A DNA stretch of 64,000 nucleotides from an uncultured Bacteroidales bacterium (GTDB lineage: Bacteria > Bacteroidota > Bacteroidia > Bacteroidales > P3): the NCBI GenBank assembly GCA_947165255.1, contig CAMUZR010000007.1:62001-126000 (forward strand), read 5' to 3'. Numbering within the stretch: position 1 is the first letter of the stretch; every line of letters begins with the position of its first letter. The translations under genes and the position numbers were made by a program. The notes beneath the pieces were generated by a model. The model did no database searches. It saw only the letters and a list, made by a program, of their open reading frames with translations, and was not told where the DNA came from. This document shows, in pieces, positions 15,568 through 24,978 of the stretch.

Positions 15568-18500
15568 ATGAAGAAACACCAAGGATTCATAGAAACAGTG
15601 ATGGCCAATCCCAAGATTATCTTTCTGATAGTCGGGATGCTGGTAATATTTGGCATCTATGGCCTGGACAAGATGAACAAGCAGGAGTTTCCCGAGTTTG
15701 TCATCCGCCAGGGCATAGTGGCTGCCGTCTACCCAGGAGCCAACAGCGAGGAAGTAGAGCAACAGGTCACAACACCTCTTGAGGAGTACCTCTTCACCTT
15801 CCAGGAGGTAAACAAAGAAGGCACCTACAGCTACACCAAGGAGGGTATCGTATACATCTACGTCGAGTTGGACAATAGTGTCAAGAACCAAAACGAGGTG
15901 TGGTCCAAAATTCGTCATGGACTGAAAGACTTCAAGATGCAGCTCCCTGCCGGTGTGCTGGGACTGGTGGTTGTAGACGATTTCGGCAACACCTCCTCCC
16001 TGCTGATTACCATGGACTCGCAGGACAAGACCCACCGTGAGATGGAGCGTTACATGAACATGCTGAAAAAACAGCTCCGCACGGTCCCCGCCGTAGGCAA
16101 CATCAAATCCTTTGGCGAGCAGAAAGAGGAACTCGACGTTTACATCGACAAAGAGAAACTAGCCTCCTACGGCATCAGCCACGAGCTGATTACGGCCGAA
16201 CTATTCTCCCAAGGCCTGCTTAGCATTGGCGGCACTTTGGAAGACGACCAAAATATCGTGCCCCTTCATGTGGCCAGCCCCTATCTCTCCGAGCGTGAAA
16301 TTGGCGAACAGGTGATTTTCTCATCCCATACAGGCCAGGCCATCCGCCTGAAAGACGTGGCTCGGATCGAGCGCAACTATGCCGAACCATCCAGCTTCAT
16401 CACCAAAGACGGCAACAACGCCTTGGTGCTCTCGGTTGAGATGCGCAGCGGCAACAATATCGTCAAATTCGGCGAGCAGGTAGACGAAGTGCTCCAAGAC
16501 TTCCAGCGCACCCTACCCGAAGGGGTCTCGATCTACCGCATCACCGACCTGCCCAAAGTAGTGGACGACAGCATCTGGTCCTTCTTGAAAGACCTTCTAA
16601 CTGCCATATTGGTCGTAATCATAGTGATGCTCATGCTCTTCCCCATCACCTCCGCCCTCATCCCCGCCATCGAAATCCCGCTCACCACCGCCATCACCAT
16701 ATCCATCATGTACATCATAGGCTACGAAATGAACACCGTCACCCTTGCGGCGCTCATCGTCACCTTGGGCATGATTGTGGACGACAGCATCGTTATGATC
16801 GACGGCTACATGGACAACCTTCGGCACGGCGAGCGGCCATGGGATGCAGCCGTGCACAGCGCCAAGACCTTCTTCCCCTCCTTGATAGTGGCCACTATCT
16901 CCATCTGCGCCATCTTCTTCCCGTTCCTTTTCACGATGGAAGGACCGCTGGGCGACTTTGTCAAGTTTTTTCCCACCACCATCAGCATCTCCCTAGGCGT
17001 GTCGTTGGCTCTGGCCATGCTGCTCACCCCCTGGCTGGAACAGAAGATGATCAAACCCGACGACCCCTCCAGTCCCAAACGCGAAACTCTTGTCACGCGT
17101 ATTCAAAACCGTTTCTTCCTAGGTCTGGAGCGAGGGTACGACAAACTGCTGCGCACCTGTTTCCGTTTCCCGTGGCTTACCATCGGGGCCGGACTGCTTT
17201 CTGTTTTCCTGGCAGTGGTTCTTTTCCTAAATCTGCCCCTGCAGCTCATGCCCAAAGCCGAGCGCGACAGTTTCGCCGTGGAAATACACCTGCCCGACGG
17301 AGCCACCCTAAATCAAACCAACCAAGTGTGCCAACAGTTCGAGGCCGTTTTGCAGAACGACCCCGACATCACCAGCGTCACTACCTTTGTAGGCAGCAGT
17401 TCCCCCCGCTTTATGGCTGCCTACTCACCCAACATGCCGGCCAAAAACTACGCCCAAATGATAGTCAAGACCACCGACTATGACGTCACTCCCAAGGTGG
17501 TGGAACGTTACAAGGACTCTTACGTCGATGCCTACCCCAATGCGGTAGTACGTGTCAAACAACTCGACTATCAAGGCGTTGTCAACCCCGTAGAGATAAG
17601 ACTGCGTGGCGAGGACAAGGCCGCCCTCCGCCAGTATGCCGACACCCTCAAGGCCTTCCTAGAGCGGCACGACGACGACCTAGTGTGGGTGCATAGCGAT
17701 TTCGATGGCTTCCGCCCATCGGTACGCATCGACCTTCGCCCCGAAGAGGCTTCGCGCCTTGGTGTCACCAAGGCCATCCTCTCGGCCAATCTGGCTACCC
17801 TCTTCGGCGGAGTGCCCATGACCACTATCTGGGAGGGCGACTATGCCCTTCAGGTGGTGCTCAAGACCGAGACCAGCCCCGATCTCACCGACTTCGAAAA
17901 ACTCGAGAACACCCTCGTTCCCACCGCCATGCCCGGTGTATGGGTGCCCCTCCGTCAGGTGGCCACCCTCACCCCCGACTGGACTCCCGCACAGATTGCC
18001 CACCGCAACGGCGTCCCTTGCGTAACGGTCGGCGCCGACCTGCGTTTCGGCCACAGTCAGCCGGTGGCCATGAAAAAACTCAAACCGTGGCTTGAAGGCG
18101 AATTCCAAGAGATGCTCCCCGACGACATCACCATGTCCTACGGTGGCCTCGACGCCGTCAACCAGAGCAACATGGGCGGCATCATCATCGGCCTGATTGC
18201 TGCCGTGCTGATAGTCTTCTTTTTCCTGCTCTTCAATTTCAAGAAAATCCGCCTCACCCTCCTGGCCCTCTGTGGCACCAGCCTGTGCCTCCTGGGCGGT
18301 TTTGTGGGGCTGTGGATATTTGGCTCCGATGTCAGTCTCACGGCCATCATAGGCATTGTCAGCCTCATCGGCATCAACGTAAGAAATACGATTGTCATGT
18401 TCGACTACGCCGAGGAGCTGCGTCAGGAAGGCATGCCGCTCAAGCAGGTGGCCTTCCAGGCTGGCAGCCGCCGCATGCGCCCCATCTTCCTCACTAGCGC

Positions 18501-18669
18501 CACTACTGCCGTCGGTGTCATCCCAATGATTGTACACCGCAGCACCCTTTGGATGCCTATGGGCATAGTCATCTGTTTCGGCACCATCTGCGCCATCGCA
18601 TTCATCGTCACCGTGTTGCCGGTTGCCTATTGGAAACTGTTCGACAAAAAGAAAAAAACCGTCTCATGA
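15568..18669 (+). CDS. RND efflux pump, AcrB-like inner-membrane transporter
   Basis: A 1033-residue resistance-nodulation-division transporter, full length, with helix 1 at about residues 13-32, two large periplasmic loops and two six-helix bundles. Proton-relay motifs are recognisable in TM4 (VTLGMIVDDSIVMID) and in TM10/11 (VSLIGINVRNTIVMFDYAEE). Sequence resembles the HAE-type family used for drugs, detergents or bile salts, but the substrate cannot be assigned. The ATG at 15568, 22 bp after the adaptor stop, is preferred to a TTG at 15535. The 3' end overlaps the TolC gene start by ATGA. Confidence 0.94.
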   Translation: MKKHQGFIETVMANPKIIFLIVGMLVIFGIYGLDKMNKQEFPEFVIRQGIVAAVYPGANSEEVEQQVTTPLEEYLFTFQEVNKEGTYSYTKEGIVYIYVELDNSVKNQNEVWSKIRHGLKDFKMQLPAGVLGLVVVDDFGNTSSLLITMDSQDKTHREMERYMNMLKKQLRTVPAVGNIKSFGEQKEELDVYIDKEKLASYGISHELITAELFSQGLLSIGGTLEDDQNIVPLHVASPYLSEREIGEQVIFSSHTGQAIRLKDVARIERNYAEPSSFITKDGNNALVLSVEMRSGNNIVKFGEQVDEVLQDFQRTLPEGVSIYRITDLPKVVDDSIWSFLKDLLTAILVVIIVMLMLFPITSALIPAIEIPLTTAITISIMYIIGYEMNTVTLAALIVTLGMIVDDSIVMIDGYMDNLRHGERPWDAAVHSAKTFFPSLIVATISICAIFFPFLFTMEGPLGDFVKFFPTTISISLGVSLALAMLLTPWLEQKMIKPDDPSSPKRETLVTRIQNRFFLGLERGYDKLLRTCFRFPWLTIGAGLLSVFLAVVLFLNLPLQLMPKAERDSFAVEIHLPDGATLNQTNQVCQQFEAVLQNDPDITSVTTFVGSSSPRFMAAYSPNMPAKNYAQMIVKTTDYDVTPKVVERYKDSYVDAYPNAVVRVKQLDYQGVVNPVEIRLRGEDKAALRQYADTLKAFLERHDDDLVWVHSDFDGFRPSVRIDLRPEEASRLGVTKAILSANLATLFGGVPMTTIWEGDYALQVVLKTETSPDLTDFEKLENTLVPTAMPGVWVPLRQVATLTPDWTPAQIAHRNGVPCVTVGADLRFGHSQPVAMKKLKPWLEGEFQEMLPDDITMSYGGLDAVNQSNMGGIIIGLIAAVLIVFFFLLFNFKKIRLTLLALCGTSLCLLGGFVGLWIFGSDVSLTAIIGIVSLIGINVRNTIVMFDYAEELRQEGMPLKQVAFQAGSRRMRPIFLTSATTAVGVIPMIVHRSTLWMPMGIVICFGTICAIAFIVTVLPVAYWKLFDKKKKTVS

Positions 18670-20102
18670 GAAAGCCTTTTTTTTTAGCCCTAGCCTTACT
18701 GGTCCTATCCACCGCCACCACCGCGCAACCCCAAGTCCAGTGGTTGCAACTGGACAGCTGCAAGGCATTGGCCCTCCGCAATCAGGCCGCCATGAAAAAT
18801 GCGGCCTTGGAGGTGGAAATGGCCAAAGAAACGCGCCGCGCTGCACTCACCAAATTCTTCCCGTCAGTGAGCCTCATGGCCGCTTACTACCATTCGCAGC
18901 ATCCGCTGGTAGACCTCAGCACCGACGACGAACGCGACAAAATTGAGATTACCTCCCATTCCACGGGCGAGACCCTCGAGCAGCAGATAAATGATTTGCA
19001 GCAGCGCATTACCGATCTCGGTCTCGACATTAATGTGCGGCAATTCGTCGAGTCGTTCATAGCTGACTACGGCGTGGATGTATCCATCAGAATGTTGGAC
19101 CACGGCGCTTTTGCCAACGCCCTGGCAGTCCAGCCTATTTTTGCGGGAGGCCGCATTGTCAATGGCAACCGTCTGGCCAAATTGGGCGTCGAAGCTGCCG
19201 AAGAGAAAGCCAATGTGACTCGGAACGAGGTGGAGATGACCACCGAACAGTACTACTGGCGGGTGGTTTCGCTCAACGAAAAACTCAAGACACTCGACCG
19301 GTTCCAAACCCTCCTCGACACCTTGGAACACGATGCCGCCGCGGCTGTGGAGGCGGGTGTGCTGAGCCGTAACGAGTGGCTCAAGGTGCGGCTGAAACAG
19401 AACGAGTCCAGTGCCCTTCGCATACAGCTCACCCACGGCATAGCCCTGGCCACACGGGCGCTCTGCCAGTATGTGGGTCTTCCCTTTGATGAAAATACTG
19501 CCTATCGGTTCGATTCGTTGCCATACGATATTCAGGCCGAGATGCCTTTGGCCGTCAACCCTTCACAAGCCGTGGAGGGGCGCGCCGAAAGCCGCTTGCT
19601 GCAGAAGGCTGTCGACGCCGCCCGGCTGCAGAAGGCCATGGCTGTCGGCGAGGCGCTCCCGCAGGTGTCAGTCGGAGCCACCTATGGCACCAACAACCTC
19701 TTGGGCAACGAGTTTCGACAAAACGGTATGGTCTTTGCCACCGTGAATGTGCCGCTGACCGCTTGGTGGGAGACAGCCCACAAGGTGCGCAAGGAAAACC
19801 TGCAGCGCCAACTGGCCGAAAATCAGCGCGACGACCTCCTTCAGCAAATGCAGCTGCAAACCCTTCAGGCATGGAACGAGTTGAGCGAAGCCTGGCAGCT
19901 GGTGTCCGTCAGGCGCGAAGCTGTCGACAACGCGCAGGAAAACCTTCGCGAAACCGGTCATTACTACAAGGCCGGCCTCATTTCCCTCTCCGACTACCTC
20001 GAGGCACAGACCCTCCTTCAGCAGGCCCACGACCAACTGATCGACCAGCTCATTGCCTTTCAGTTAAAGTCTCTCCAGTACAGCCAGATAGTCCAACCCT
20101 AA
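18666..20102 (+). CDS. TolC-like outer-membrane efflux protein
   Basis: A 478-residue outer-membrane channel of the TolC/OEP family, completing the tripartite pump. The signal peptide (MRKPFFLALALLVLSTATTA) is followed by two OEP repeats of long helices and short strands (SCKALALRNQAAMKNAALEV near the start and AENQRDDLLQQMQLQTLQA in the second half). The ATG at 18666 overlaps the pump stop (ATGA), and the signal peptide begins there, which rules out the longer upstream frame. Closes the four-gene operon that starts at 13945. Confidence 0.93.
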   Translation: MRKPFFLALALLVLSTATTAQPQVQWLQLDSCKALALRNQAAMKNAALEVEMAKETRRAALTKFFPSVSLMAAYYHSQHPLVDLSTDDERDKIEITSHSTGETLEQQINDLQQRITDLGLDINVRQFVESFIADYGVDVSIRMLDHGAFANALAVQPIFAGGRIVNGNRLAKLGVEAAEEKANVTRNEVEMTTEQYYWRVVSLNEKLKTLDRFQTLLDTLEHDAAAAVEAGVLSRNEWLKVRLKQNESSALRIQLTHGIALATRALCQYVGLPFDENTAYRFDSLPYDIQAEMPLAVNPSQAVEGRAESRLLQKAVDAARLQKAMAVGEALPQVSVGATYGTNNLLGNEFRQNGMVFATVNVPLTAWWETAHKVRKENLQRQLAENQRDDLLQQMQLQTLQAWNELSEAWQLVSVRREAVDNAQENLRETGHYYKAGLISLSDYLEAQTLLQQAHDQLIDQLIAFQLKSLQYSQIVQP

Positions 20103-20463
20103 CCTACCGCAGCCTTTTCTTTCTCCTTCTTTTTGGTCCATCCTCTTCTGCCGCCACCCCAATGGCGATAGGTCGGCACACCCTGAAGGTCCACAGTATT
20201 CCTGAAAAGGTTGACAAACTGCATGTCTTTCCCCAGTTGCCTTGCTACAGCTGCTACAGTGCTACAGTTTGAAAGTGGGTATTCCATTTTCTTATGTTTT
20301 TTTAACTTTTTGCGTATTGCTTTGAATGTTAATTTGGTACGTTGCTTTATGGTGGGGAGTTGTGTAAAATAAACGTTTCAAAATGTAATTTATACTTGCT
20401 ATTTGGAAAGTTTTGTGTACTTTTGCAGCGTCAATTTGATTAAACATTTTAATTTTAAAAGTC
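20103..20463. other. Intergenic region with promoter, no gene recognised
   Basis: About 360 bp. The first 170 bp are C/T-rich and contain tandem GCTACAG motifs (about 20245-20270); a 62-codon minus-strand frame there resembles no family I know. The remainder is AT-rich and carries the promoter for the membrane protein/XRE unit. Confidence 0.5.
20395..20425 (+). promoter_or_regulatory. Bacteroidota promoter for membrane protein/XRE unit
   Basis: CTTG (20395-20398), a 19-bp spacer, then TACTTTTG (20418-20425) followed by CA. Close to the TTTG / TAnnTTTG consensus, 38 bp before the ATG at 20464. Confidence 0.65.
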
Positions 20464-20958
20464 ATGAAAACTTCAAAATTGTTATTGCCCTATGGGTTTA
20501 AATGTGCAGGGCTGTGGATTCTGGCCGTTGCCGTTGTGTTGCTTTTGGTTTATTCCATCGTTCCAGATGGTATGTTATGCAGCAGTTGGAACGATTTCCG
20601 CGCGTTGTTCGGATTGGAGCGGATTCGAGTGGAGAATTTCCCTTTTACTGGCGGTTTTTCTGCCGACAGTGATTTGGTGAATTCTTTTATTTGGGTGCTG
20701 TTTGTTGTGGGGGGCGTGTTTATCGGTTTCTCACGCAATAGGAGTGAGGATGAATTTATTGAGCATCTGCGCTATGAGTCGCTTATCTTGTCGCTTTACT
20801 TTAACTGTATTCTACTGGTGGCGGCCATCGTGTTTGTGTGGGGATTGTCGTTTGTTTCGGTGATGATGTTCAATATGTTCTCCACCTTGTATTTCTTTAT
20901 CATCTGCTTTTACGTCAGGTTGTTCATCAATAAACGCTCTCTTGGAAATGAAGAATAG
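20464..20958 (+). CDS. Four-TM membrane protein paired with XRE regulator
   Basis: A 164-residue protein with four membrane helices (about residues 16-36, 78-93, 108-130 and 132-152). A charged stretch after helix 2 reads SRNRSEDEFIEHLRYESLIL, a pattern I recall from small Bacteroidota membrane proteins that sit beside XRE-type regulators. No numbered family is claimed. Its end overlaps the start of the regulator gene by 11 bp. By analogy with similar pairs in Firmicutes, the membrane protein may modulate, or be repressed by, the regulator. Confidence 0.72.
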   Translation: MKTSKLLLPYGFKCAGLWILAVAVVLLLVYSIVPDGMLCSSWNDFRALFGLERIRVENFPFTGGFSADSDLVNSFIWVLFVVGGVFIGFSRNRSEDEFIEHLRYESLILSLYFNCILLVAAIVFVWGLSFVSVMMFNMFSTLYFFIICFYVRLFINKRSLGNEE

Positions 20959-21148
20959 GTTGAAAGTGGCCCGTGCGGAGATGAATATCACGCAGGGTGA
21001 GTTGGCCGAGAGGATAGGGGTGACCCGTCAGGCGGTCAATTCGATAGAATTGGGCAAGTATGTGCCTTCTACGTTGCTGGCATTGAAGATGGCCAAGCTT
21101 TTTAGAAAGAGTGTGGAGGAACTTTTCATGCTTGAGGAGGACGATTGA
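20948..21148 (+). CDS. XRE-family helix-turn-helix regulator (minimal)
   Basis: A 66-residue protein that is almost only a Cro/CI HTH domain: MKNRLKVARAEMNITQGELA, then ERIGVTRQAVNSIELGKYVP and a final helix ending in VEELFMLEEDD. The recognition helix is in TRQAVNSIE. This minimal form is typical of autoregulators next to small membrane proteins. The ATG at 20948 is chosen over a TTG two codons upstream. It overlaps the preceding gene by 11 bp, so the two are translated together. Confidence 0.9.
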   Translation: MKNRLKVARAEMNITQGELAERIGVTRQAVNSIELGKYVPSTLLALKMAKLFRKSVEELFMLEEDD

Positions 21149-21168
21149 TTAACTACAAATGGATTAAT

Positions 21169-21687
21169 ATGAAGAAAGGAATCGTTTTAGCCACATGGGT
21201 TGTGCTTGTGGTATGCGGATTGAACAGGGCCGCAGCACAGAATGGATTGTATATGGTTAAGAATGCAGAAAGGCTTGCCTCGGAGAGGCTGGCAGAGAAG
21301 ATGGCTTCGTCGGCTTCGGTGACTTCGGAGGAGAACGAGCATAACGGTTTGAGTCCGGAAAACACCGAGGTGGCGAATGTGGAGTTGGGGGATGTGCTGG
21401 CGACGTATCTTATGGAGAATATTCCTTCGACGGAACTGACTGCTGCGATGGGTGTGCCTCAACGGGTGGAGATTACCGACAAGGAAATCGTGTTTACCAC
21501 CGAAGGCGGCGACACGGTGCGGGTGTTTAACGTGATGATGACTGAGGCCATACCTTCACAATCGGATGGTCGTTGGGTGCTCAACTGTGAAAATGGTGAA
21601 CAGATGGTTCTCTACTGGCGGAAAGACTGCGGGTTTGTGATGGATGTGCCAGGAATCAGGCGTTTGGAACTGGCGAAGATTCGATAG
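21169..21687 (+). CDS. Secreted protein of unknown function
   Basis: A 172-residue protein with an N-terminal signal peptide (MKKGIVLATWVVLVVCGL to AAAQ). The mature chain has a short acidic, Ser-rich linker (SSASVTSEENEHNG) and a compact beta-rich C-terminal half (VEITDKEIVFTTEGGDTVRV, WVLNCENGEQMVLYWRKD). I do not recognise it. The ATG at 21169 is 20 bp after the XRE stop, so it probably belongs to the same transcript. A bidirectional terminator follows. Confidence 0.65.
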   Translation: MKKGIVLATWVVLVVCGLNRAAAQNGLYMVKNAERLASERLAEKMASSASVTSEENEHNGLSPENTEVANVELGDVLATYLMENIPSTELTAAMGVPQRVEITDKEIVFTTEGGDTVRVFNVMMTEAIPSQSDGRWVLNCENGEQMVLYWRKDCGFVMDVPGIRRLELAKIR

Positions 21688-21703
21688 CCGGGGATTGCGT
21701 CAA

Positions 21704-21736
21704 TAAAAAAAGGCTGCCGTGTGGGCAGCCTTTCTT
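21704..21736. terminator. Bidirectional intrinsic terminator
   Basis: AAAAAAA, then the stem AGGCTGCC / GGGCAGCCT with a GTGT loop, then TTTCTTT. Serves the rightward secreted-protein gene and the leftward exbD genes, which converge here. Confidence 0.85.
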
Positions 21737-21757
21737 TATGTAGAGTGGGATAGACGC

Positions 21758-22231
21758 TTATTTGCGTTCCCCTTTGGCGGCATTGTAGAAGATTTTGAAT
21801 GCGCCGGAGTTACGGAGCTCCTGTTTGATGTCGCTTATGAGACCCATCTTGGTGTCTTTATCGGCCTTGATGGAGAAAGTGACAAACGGGCGGTCGGCTT
21901 CGACACGTGCGGAAATCTCGCTCTCGACAAACATAGGGATGTCAGAGACCTCGGAGATTTGGTCGTTGAGCTGGATACGGGATTCGGTACCGTATTTTTT
22001 CTGCATCTCACCGACCATAGGAGTACCCACGTTGATGTAGCTTACGAGACTCTTCTTTTGGAGTTTGATGGTCTCGGTGGCTTTGGGTACCTTGATACTC
22101 ACGTAGAGTGAGCTTTCGCGCATCGTGGTGATGGTCATGAAGAAGAACAGGAGCATGAAGATAATGTCGGACATGGAGCCCATGTTGAGACCGGGGGTCT
22201 CTTTTGCTTTTTTACCAGTAAAACGTGCCAT
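21758..22231 (-). CDS. ExbD/TolR-family biopolymer transport protein
   Basis: A 157-residue ExbD: a basic N-terminus, one membrane helix (about residues 20-40, MGSMSDIIFMLLFFFMTITT) with the conserved Asp22 (in SMSD) that carries protons, and a periplasmic domain (VSYINVGTPMVGEMQKKYGT, FSIKADKDTKMGLISDIKQ). ExbD works with ExbB and TonB to energise outer-membrane transport, or in Bacteroidota with related motors. It is complete, and starts where the truncated upstream exbD stops (22231). No exbB or tonB is in the window. Confidence 0.9.
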   Translation of the reverse strand: MARFTGKKAKETPGLNMGSMSDIIFMLLFFFMTITTMRESSLYVSIKVPKATETIKLQKKSLVSYINVGTPMVGEMQKKYGTESRIQLNDQISEVSDIPMFVESEISARVEADRPFVTFSIKADKDTKMGLISDIKQELRNSGAFKIFYNAAKGERK

Positions 22232-22500
22232 TATTTCTTTTCTCCTATCTTTGTAGGATCGGCCTCGGAGATGGCAATGGGGATTGCCTGGTCGATGGCT
22301 TCAGCCTGGGGTTCTGTTAGGTCGGCGTATTTACGTCCGAACTTTGCTTGCGAGAGCTCGTTGCGCATCTCGTCGATTGCAGCGGTGAGCTCGTTTTGCA
22401 CGGCTATGTACATGTCGTAGGATGTGCCACGGTCGTTCTGCAGAGAGATAACACCTTTGGATACGCAGGATTGTCCCTTTGTCCACTTAATTACCTCCAT
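22231..22500 (-). pseudogene. Truncated ExbD: C-terminal remnant lacking the membrane helix
   Basis: An 89-codon frame whose residues 13-89 match the C-terminal part of the longer (about 200-residue) Bacteroidota ExbD (VSKGVISLQNDRGTSYDMYI, VQNELTAAIDEMRNELSQ, ending ISEADPTKIGEKK). The N-terminal half, including the membrane helix and its Asp, is missing. The apparent ATG at 22500 is formed by the edge of a 29-bp perfect hairpin (22501-22567), and nothing upstream on this strand continues the protein. Without a membrane segment or signal it cannot act as a normal ExbD, so I call it a remnant. It lies 1 bp from the intact exbD. Confidence 0.75.
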
Positions 22501-22567
22501 TTAGTTTGCATTTAGTTTATGTTTTATTTATTGCCAAAAAATAAAACATAAACTAAATGCAAACTAA
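22501..22567. repeat. Long perfect hairpin, family A copy 1
   Basis: Left arm 22501-22529 and right arm 22539-22567 are perfectly complementary over 29 bp, with a 9-nt loop. The arms are built from a TTTAGTTTGCA-type unit, and one further unit (ACAAACTAAATA) follows on the right. A related copy is at 54384-54450. Both lie in divergent intergenic regions. Confidence 0.85.
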
Positions 22568-22930
22568 GTACAAACTAAATACTGGAGGAACAGCGGAGGA
22601 ATGAGGATGCGGAGAAGGATCTGCCAGTGGTGAGTGGCGACTGGAGGCATTTGACTGCATGGCGGAAGGATGGAGGGATGTATGTGGCTGGTTTATATTG
22701 TTTTTTGTTTGAAGGCATGTGGGTTCTTCCGTTTTTTAAGGTTTTTTTTGTGGCTGCGAGTGAAATAAAAAGGTTCTTTTGCCCACAAAATAGTTGGTAA
22801 AAGAATATGCGCGAGGTGTCTTGGTTATGGTTTAGAGGTGTGGGTGGTTAAGTATAGATGGCTGTTACTGGGTGCTTTGCAAGTTTGATTTTGTCGGGTG
22901 GATTTTTTTTTGTATTTTTGCACTTTATTT
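22568..22930. other. Intergenic region, G-rich then AT-rich, no gene
   Basis: Directly right of the hairpin are about 110 bp of purine-rich sequence (many GGAG/GGA repeats), then AT-rich sequence with the M23 peptidase promoter. I see no open frame that continues exbD or looks like exbB. Confidence 0.5.
22889..22920 (+). promoter_or_regulatory. Bacteroidota promoter of M23 peptidase gene
   Basis: TTTTG (22889-22893), a 19-bp spacer, then TATTTTTG (22913-22920). The ATG follows after only ten bases, so the transcript leader should be just a few bases long. Confidence 0.75.
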
Positions 22931-24193
22931 ATGAAGAAATATATTAGTTTTGTCATATTGGTTCTGATGGTGGTTGCGGGGATTGGCTGCTATGCCCAAG
23001 ACCGCCCTAATGCTAAACAGAATAAGTCAATTAAGCCTAAAGTGTCTTCCAGCGACCGTAGCGGAAGCAAGATTACATATAACAAGTTGGTCAAGACCAA
23101 GGACCCGGGCGATGAGTACTCGGGAGTGCGTATCGACAATTTTGCCCATAAGAAGCCCAAACGTAAGGTGGACAACGATACGGTGGACGTGGCCGACGAT
23201 GTGGAGGTAAAGCCCTTGGCGAGCGACAATTACTATTTCTACGACGAGGACGAGCAGACGCGCGAGGAACGCGAGAACGCGTTCTACGATGCGCCCGGAG
23301 TGCCACTGCCACAGCAGCCCCGCAAGAAGCCGCGTCCCGGCCAGAACGATGAGACTGACGAGGATGCGGGTGCGGACTTGGTGAGCGGTCTGCCCGGTTT
23401 CGCCCTTTCGCAACAGGACGACCCTGGTGCCGAAAGTGAGGACGAGATTCTTTATGCCGGCGACTCGGCTTCGGTGCATTCCGAGAAGGCCGACGTGTCG
23501 CTGATGGAGCCGGTGGCCCTGTCGCTTGTCGACCCCGAACACGGCAAACGCTTTGTCTTCCCCACTCCGCAGAAGGCCATTCCTACGTCTCATTTCGGAC
23601 CCCGCCGCCGCCGTTTTCACTACGGCCTTGACTTGGCTCTGCCTACGGGCGAGCCTATTTACGCCGCTTTCGACGGAGTGGTCCGTTTCTCGAAATATAA
23701 TAGCTCTTACGGTCACCTGGTGGTCATACGCCATGACAATGGTTTGGAGACCTATTATGCCCATTTGTCCAAGCGCCATGTGGCGCCGGGCATGCATGTG
23801 AAGGCTGGCGACATTATTGGCCTTTGCGGCAATACGGGTCGCAGCCGTGGCTCGCACCTGCATTTCGAGATTCGCTACAAGGGCAACGCCATGAACCCCG
23901 AGAATGTGGTCAGCACCGAGACGCGCGATTTGCTTTCGCCCACGCTGACACTGACGCACAACTCGTTCCGTAAGGTGGCCAAGAGGGGTCTGGAGAATAC
24001 CAGTGCCCAGTCGTCGCGCCGTTCGGGTTCGGGCAACTACAGCAGCGACGGCAAGTATTACAAGGTGCGCACGGGCGACACCCTCAGCCGCATTGCCAAG
24101 CGCAACGGTACTACCATTAGCAAGCTCTGCAAGCTCAACGGGCTGCGGGAGTCGTCGGTAATTCGTCCTGGTCAGAAACTTAGAATCCGCTGA
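22931..24193 (+). CDS. M23 endopeptidase with C-terminal LysM domain
   Basis: A 420-residue exported peptidoglycan hydrolase. A signal peptide ([20 protein letters not shown], then YAQ) is followed by about 180 residues of charged, low-complexity linker. The M23 domain has the metal motif HYGLDLALP and the later [10 protein letters not shown]; its central glycine-rich part is [20 protein letters not shown]. The last 45 residues are a LysM peptidoglycan-binding domain ([20 protein letters not shown]). It probably cuts cell-wall cross-links in the periplasm. trmD starts 1 bp after its stop. Confidence 0.92.
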   Translation: MKKYISFVILVLMVVAGIGCYAQDRPNAKQNKSIKPKVSSSDRSGSKITYNKLVKTKDPGDEYSGVRIDNFAHKKPKRKVDNDTVDVADDVEVKPLASDNYYFYDEDEQTREERENAFYDAPGVPLPQQPRKKPRPGQNDETDEDAGADLVSGLPGFALSQQDDPGAESEDEILYAGDSASVHSEKADVSLMEPVALSLVDPEHGKRFVFPTPQKAIPTSHFGPRRRRFHYGLDLALPTGEPIYAAFDGVVRFSKYNSSYGHLVVIRHDNGLETYYAHLSKRHVAPGMHVKAGDIIGLCGNTGRSRGSHLHFEIRYKGNAMNPENVVSTETRDLLSPTLTLTHNSFRKVAKRGLENTSAQSSRRSGSGNYSSDGKYYKVRTGDTLSRIAKRNGTTISKLCKLNGLRESSVIRPGQKLRIR

Positions 24194-24194
24194 T

Positions 24195-24875
24195 ATGCGA
24201 CTGGATATCCTTACGCTTTTCCCTAATATGATGTCGATGTTCTTTGAGGAGTCTATCCTCCAAAGGGCACAGAAGAAGGGTGTTGTGGAGGTGTTTTTTC
24301 ACGACTTGCACGACTATTCGCTGACGCGCTATGGCAGTGTGGACGACTATCCGTATGGAGGTGGCGCGGGAATGGTGATGGCCGTGGAGCCGTTGGCAAA
24401 CTGCATTGAGGAGTTGCAGGCCCAGCGCAGCTACGACGAGGTTATTTATACTGCCCCGGACGGCGAGATGCTTTCGCAGCCTATGGCCAACGCGTTGTCG
24501 CTGAAGCAGAATCTGATGATTCTTTGTGGACACTACAAGGGGGTGGACGAGCGCCTGAGAGAGCATTTTATCACGAAGGAGATTTCCATAGGCGACTATG
24601 TGCTGACGGGCGGTGAGTTGGCCGCTGCGGTGATTTCCGATGCGGTGATTAGGCTGATTCCAGGCGTGATAGGCGACGAGCAGTCGGCTCTGGGCGACTC
24701 GTTTCAGGACGGTCTGGTGGCACCGCCGGAATATACGCGGCCGCCGGAGTTCCGCGGGTGGAAGGTGCCAGAGGTGCTGCTGAGCGGCAACCACGCTAAG
24801 ATTGAGCAGTGGCGCTACGAGCAGGCAGTGCAGCGCACGAAGGAGCGCCGCCCCGGCATGATGGATGCAGAATGA
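24195..24875 (+). CDS. trmD: tRNA (guanine-N1-)-methyltransferase TrmD
   Basis: A 226-residue TrmD, the SPOUT-class enzyme that uses SAM to methylate G37 at N1 in tRNAs, preventing +1 frameshifts. Family marks are [12 protein letters not shown] at the start, YGGGAGMVM, the knot region [16 protein letters not shown] and [15 protein letters not shown], and ending with [17 protein letters not shown]. Length is typical. It is 1 bp downstream of the M23 peptidase, so the two are probably co-transcribed despite unrelated roles. Confidence 0.96.
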   Translation: MRLDILTLFPNMMSMFFEESILQRAQKKGVVEVFFHDLHDYSLTRYGSVDDYPYGGGAGMVMAVEPLANCIEELQAQRSYDEVIYTAPDGEMLSQPMANALSLKQNLMILCGHYKGVDERLREHFITKEISIGDYVLTGGELAAAVISDAVIRLIPGVIGDEQSALGDSFQDGLVAPPEYTRPPEFRGWKVPEVLLSGNHAKIEQWRYEQAVQRTKERRPGMMDAE

Positions 24876-24978
24876 CGATTTCTTAGAGGCAGCAGCCCGG
24901 CTCAGTTGTTAGTATCTTGAGATAAGATTATTATTTAGAATAAACCATTTACAGACTTTAAATTATAAATTATTCACG

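Noticed and set aside
20099-20287. 62-codon minus-strand frame after the TolC gene
   Set aside because: No recognisable family, no promoter or ribosome site, low-complexity basic C-terminus, and it overlaps the end of the efflux gene.
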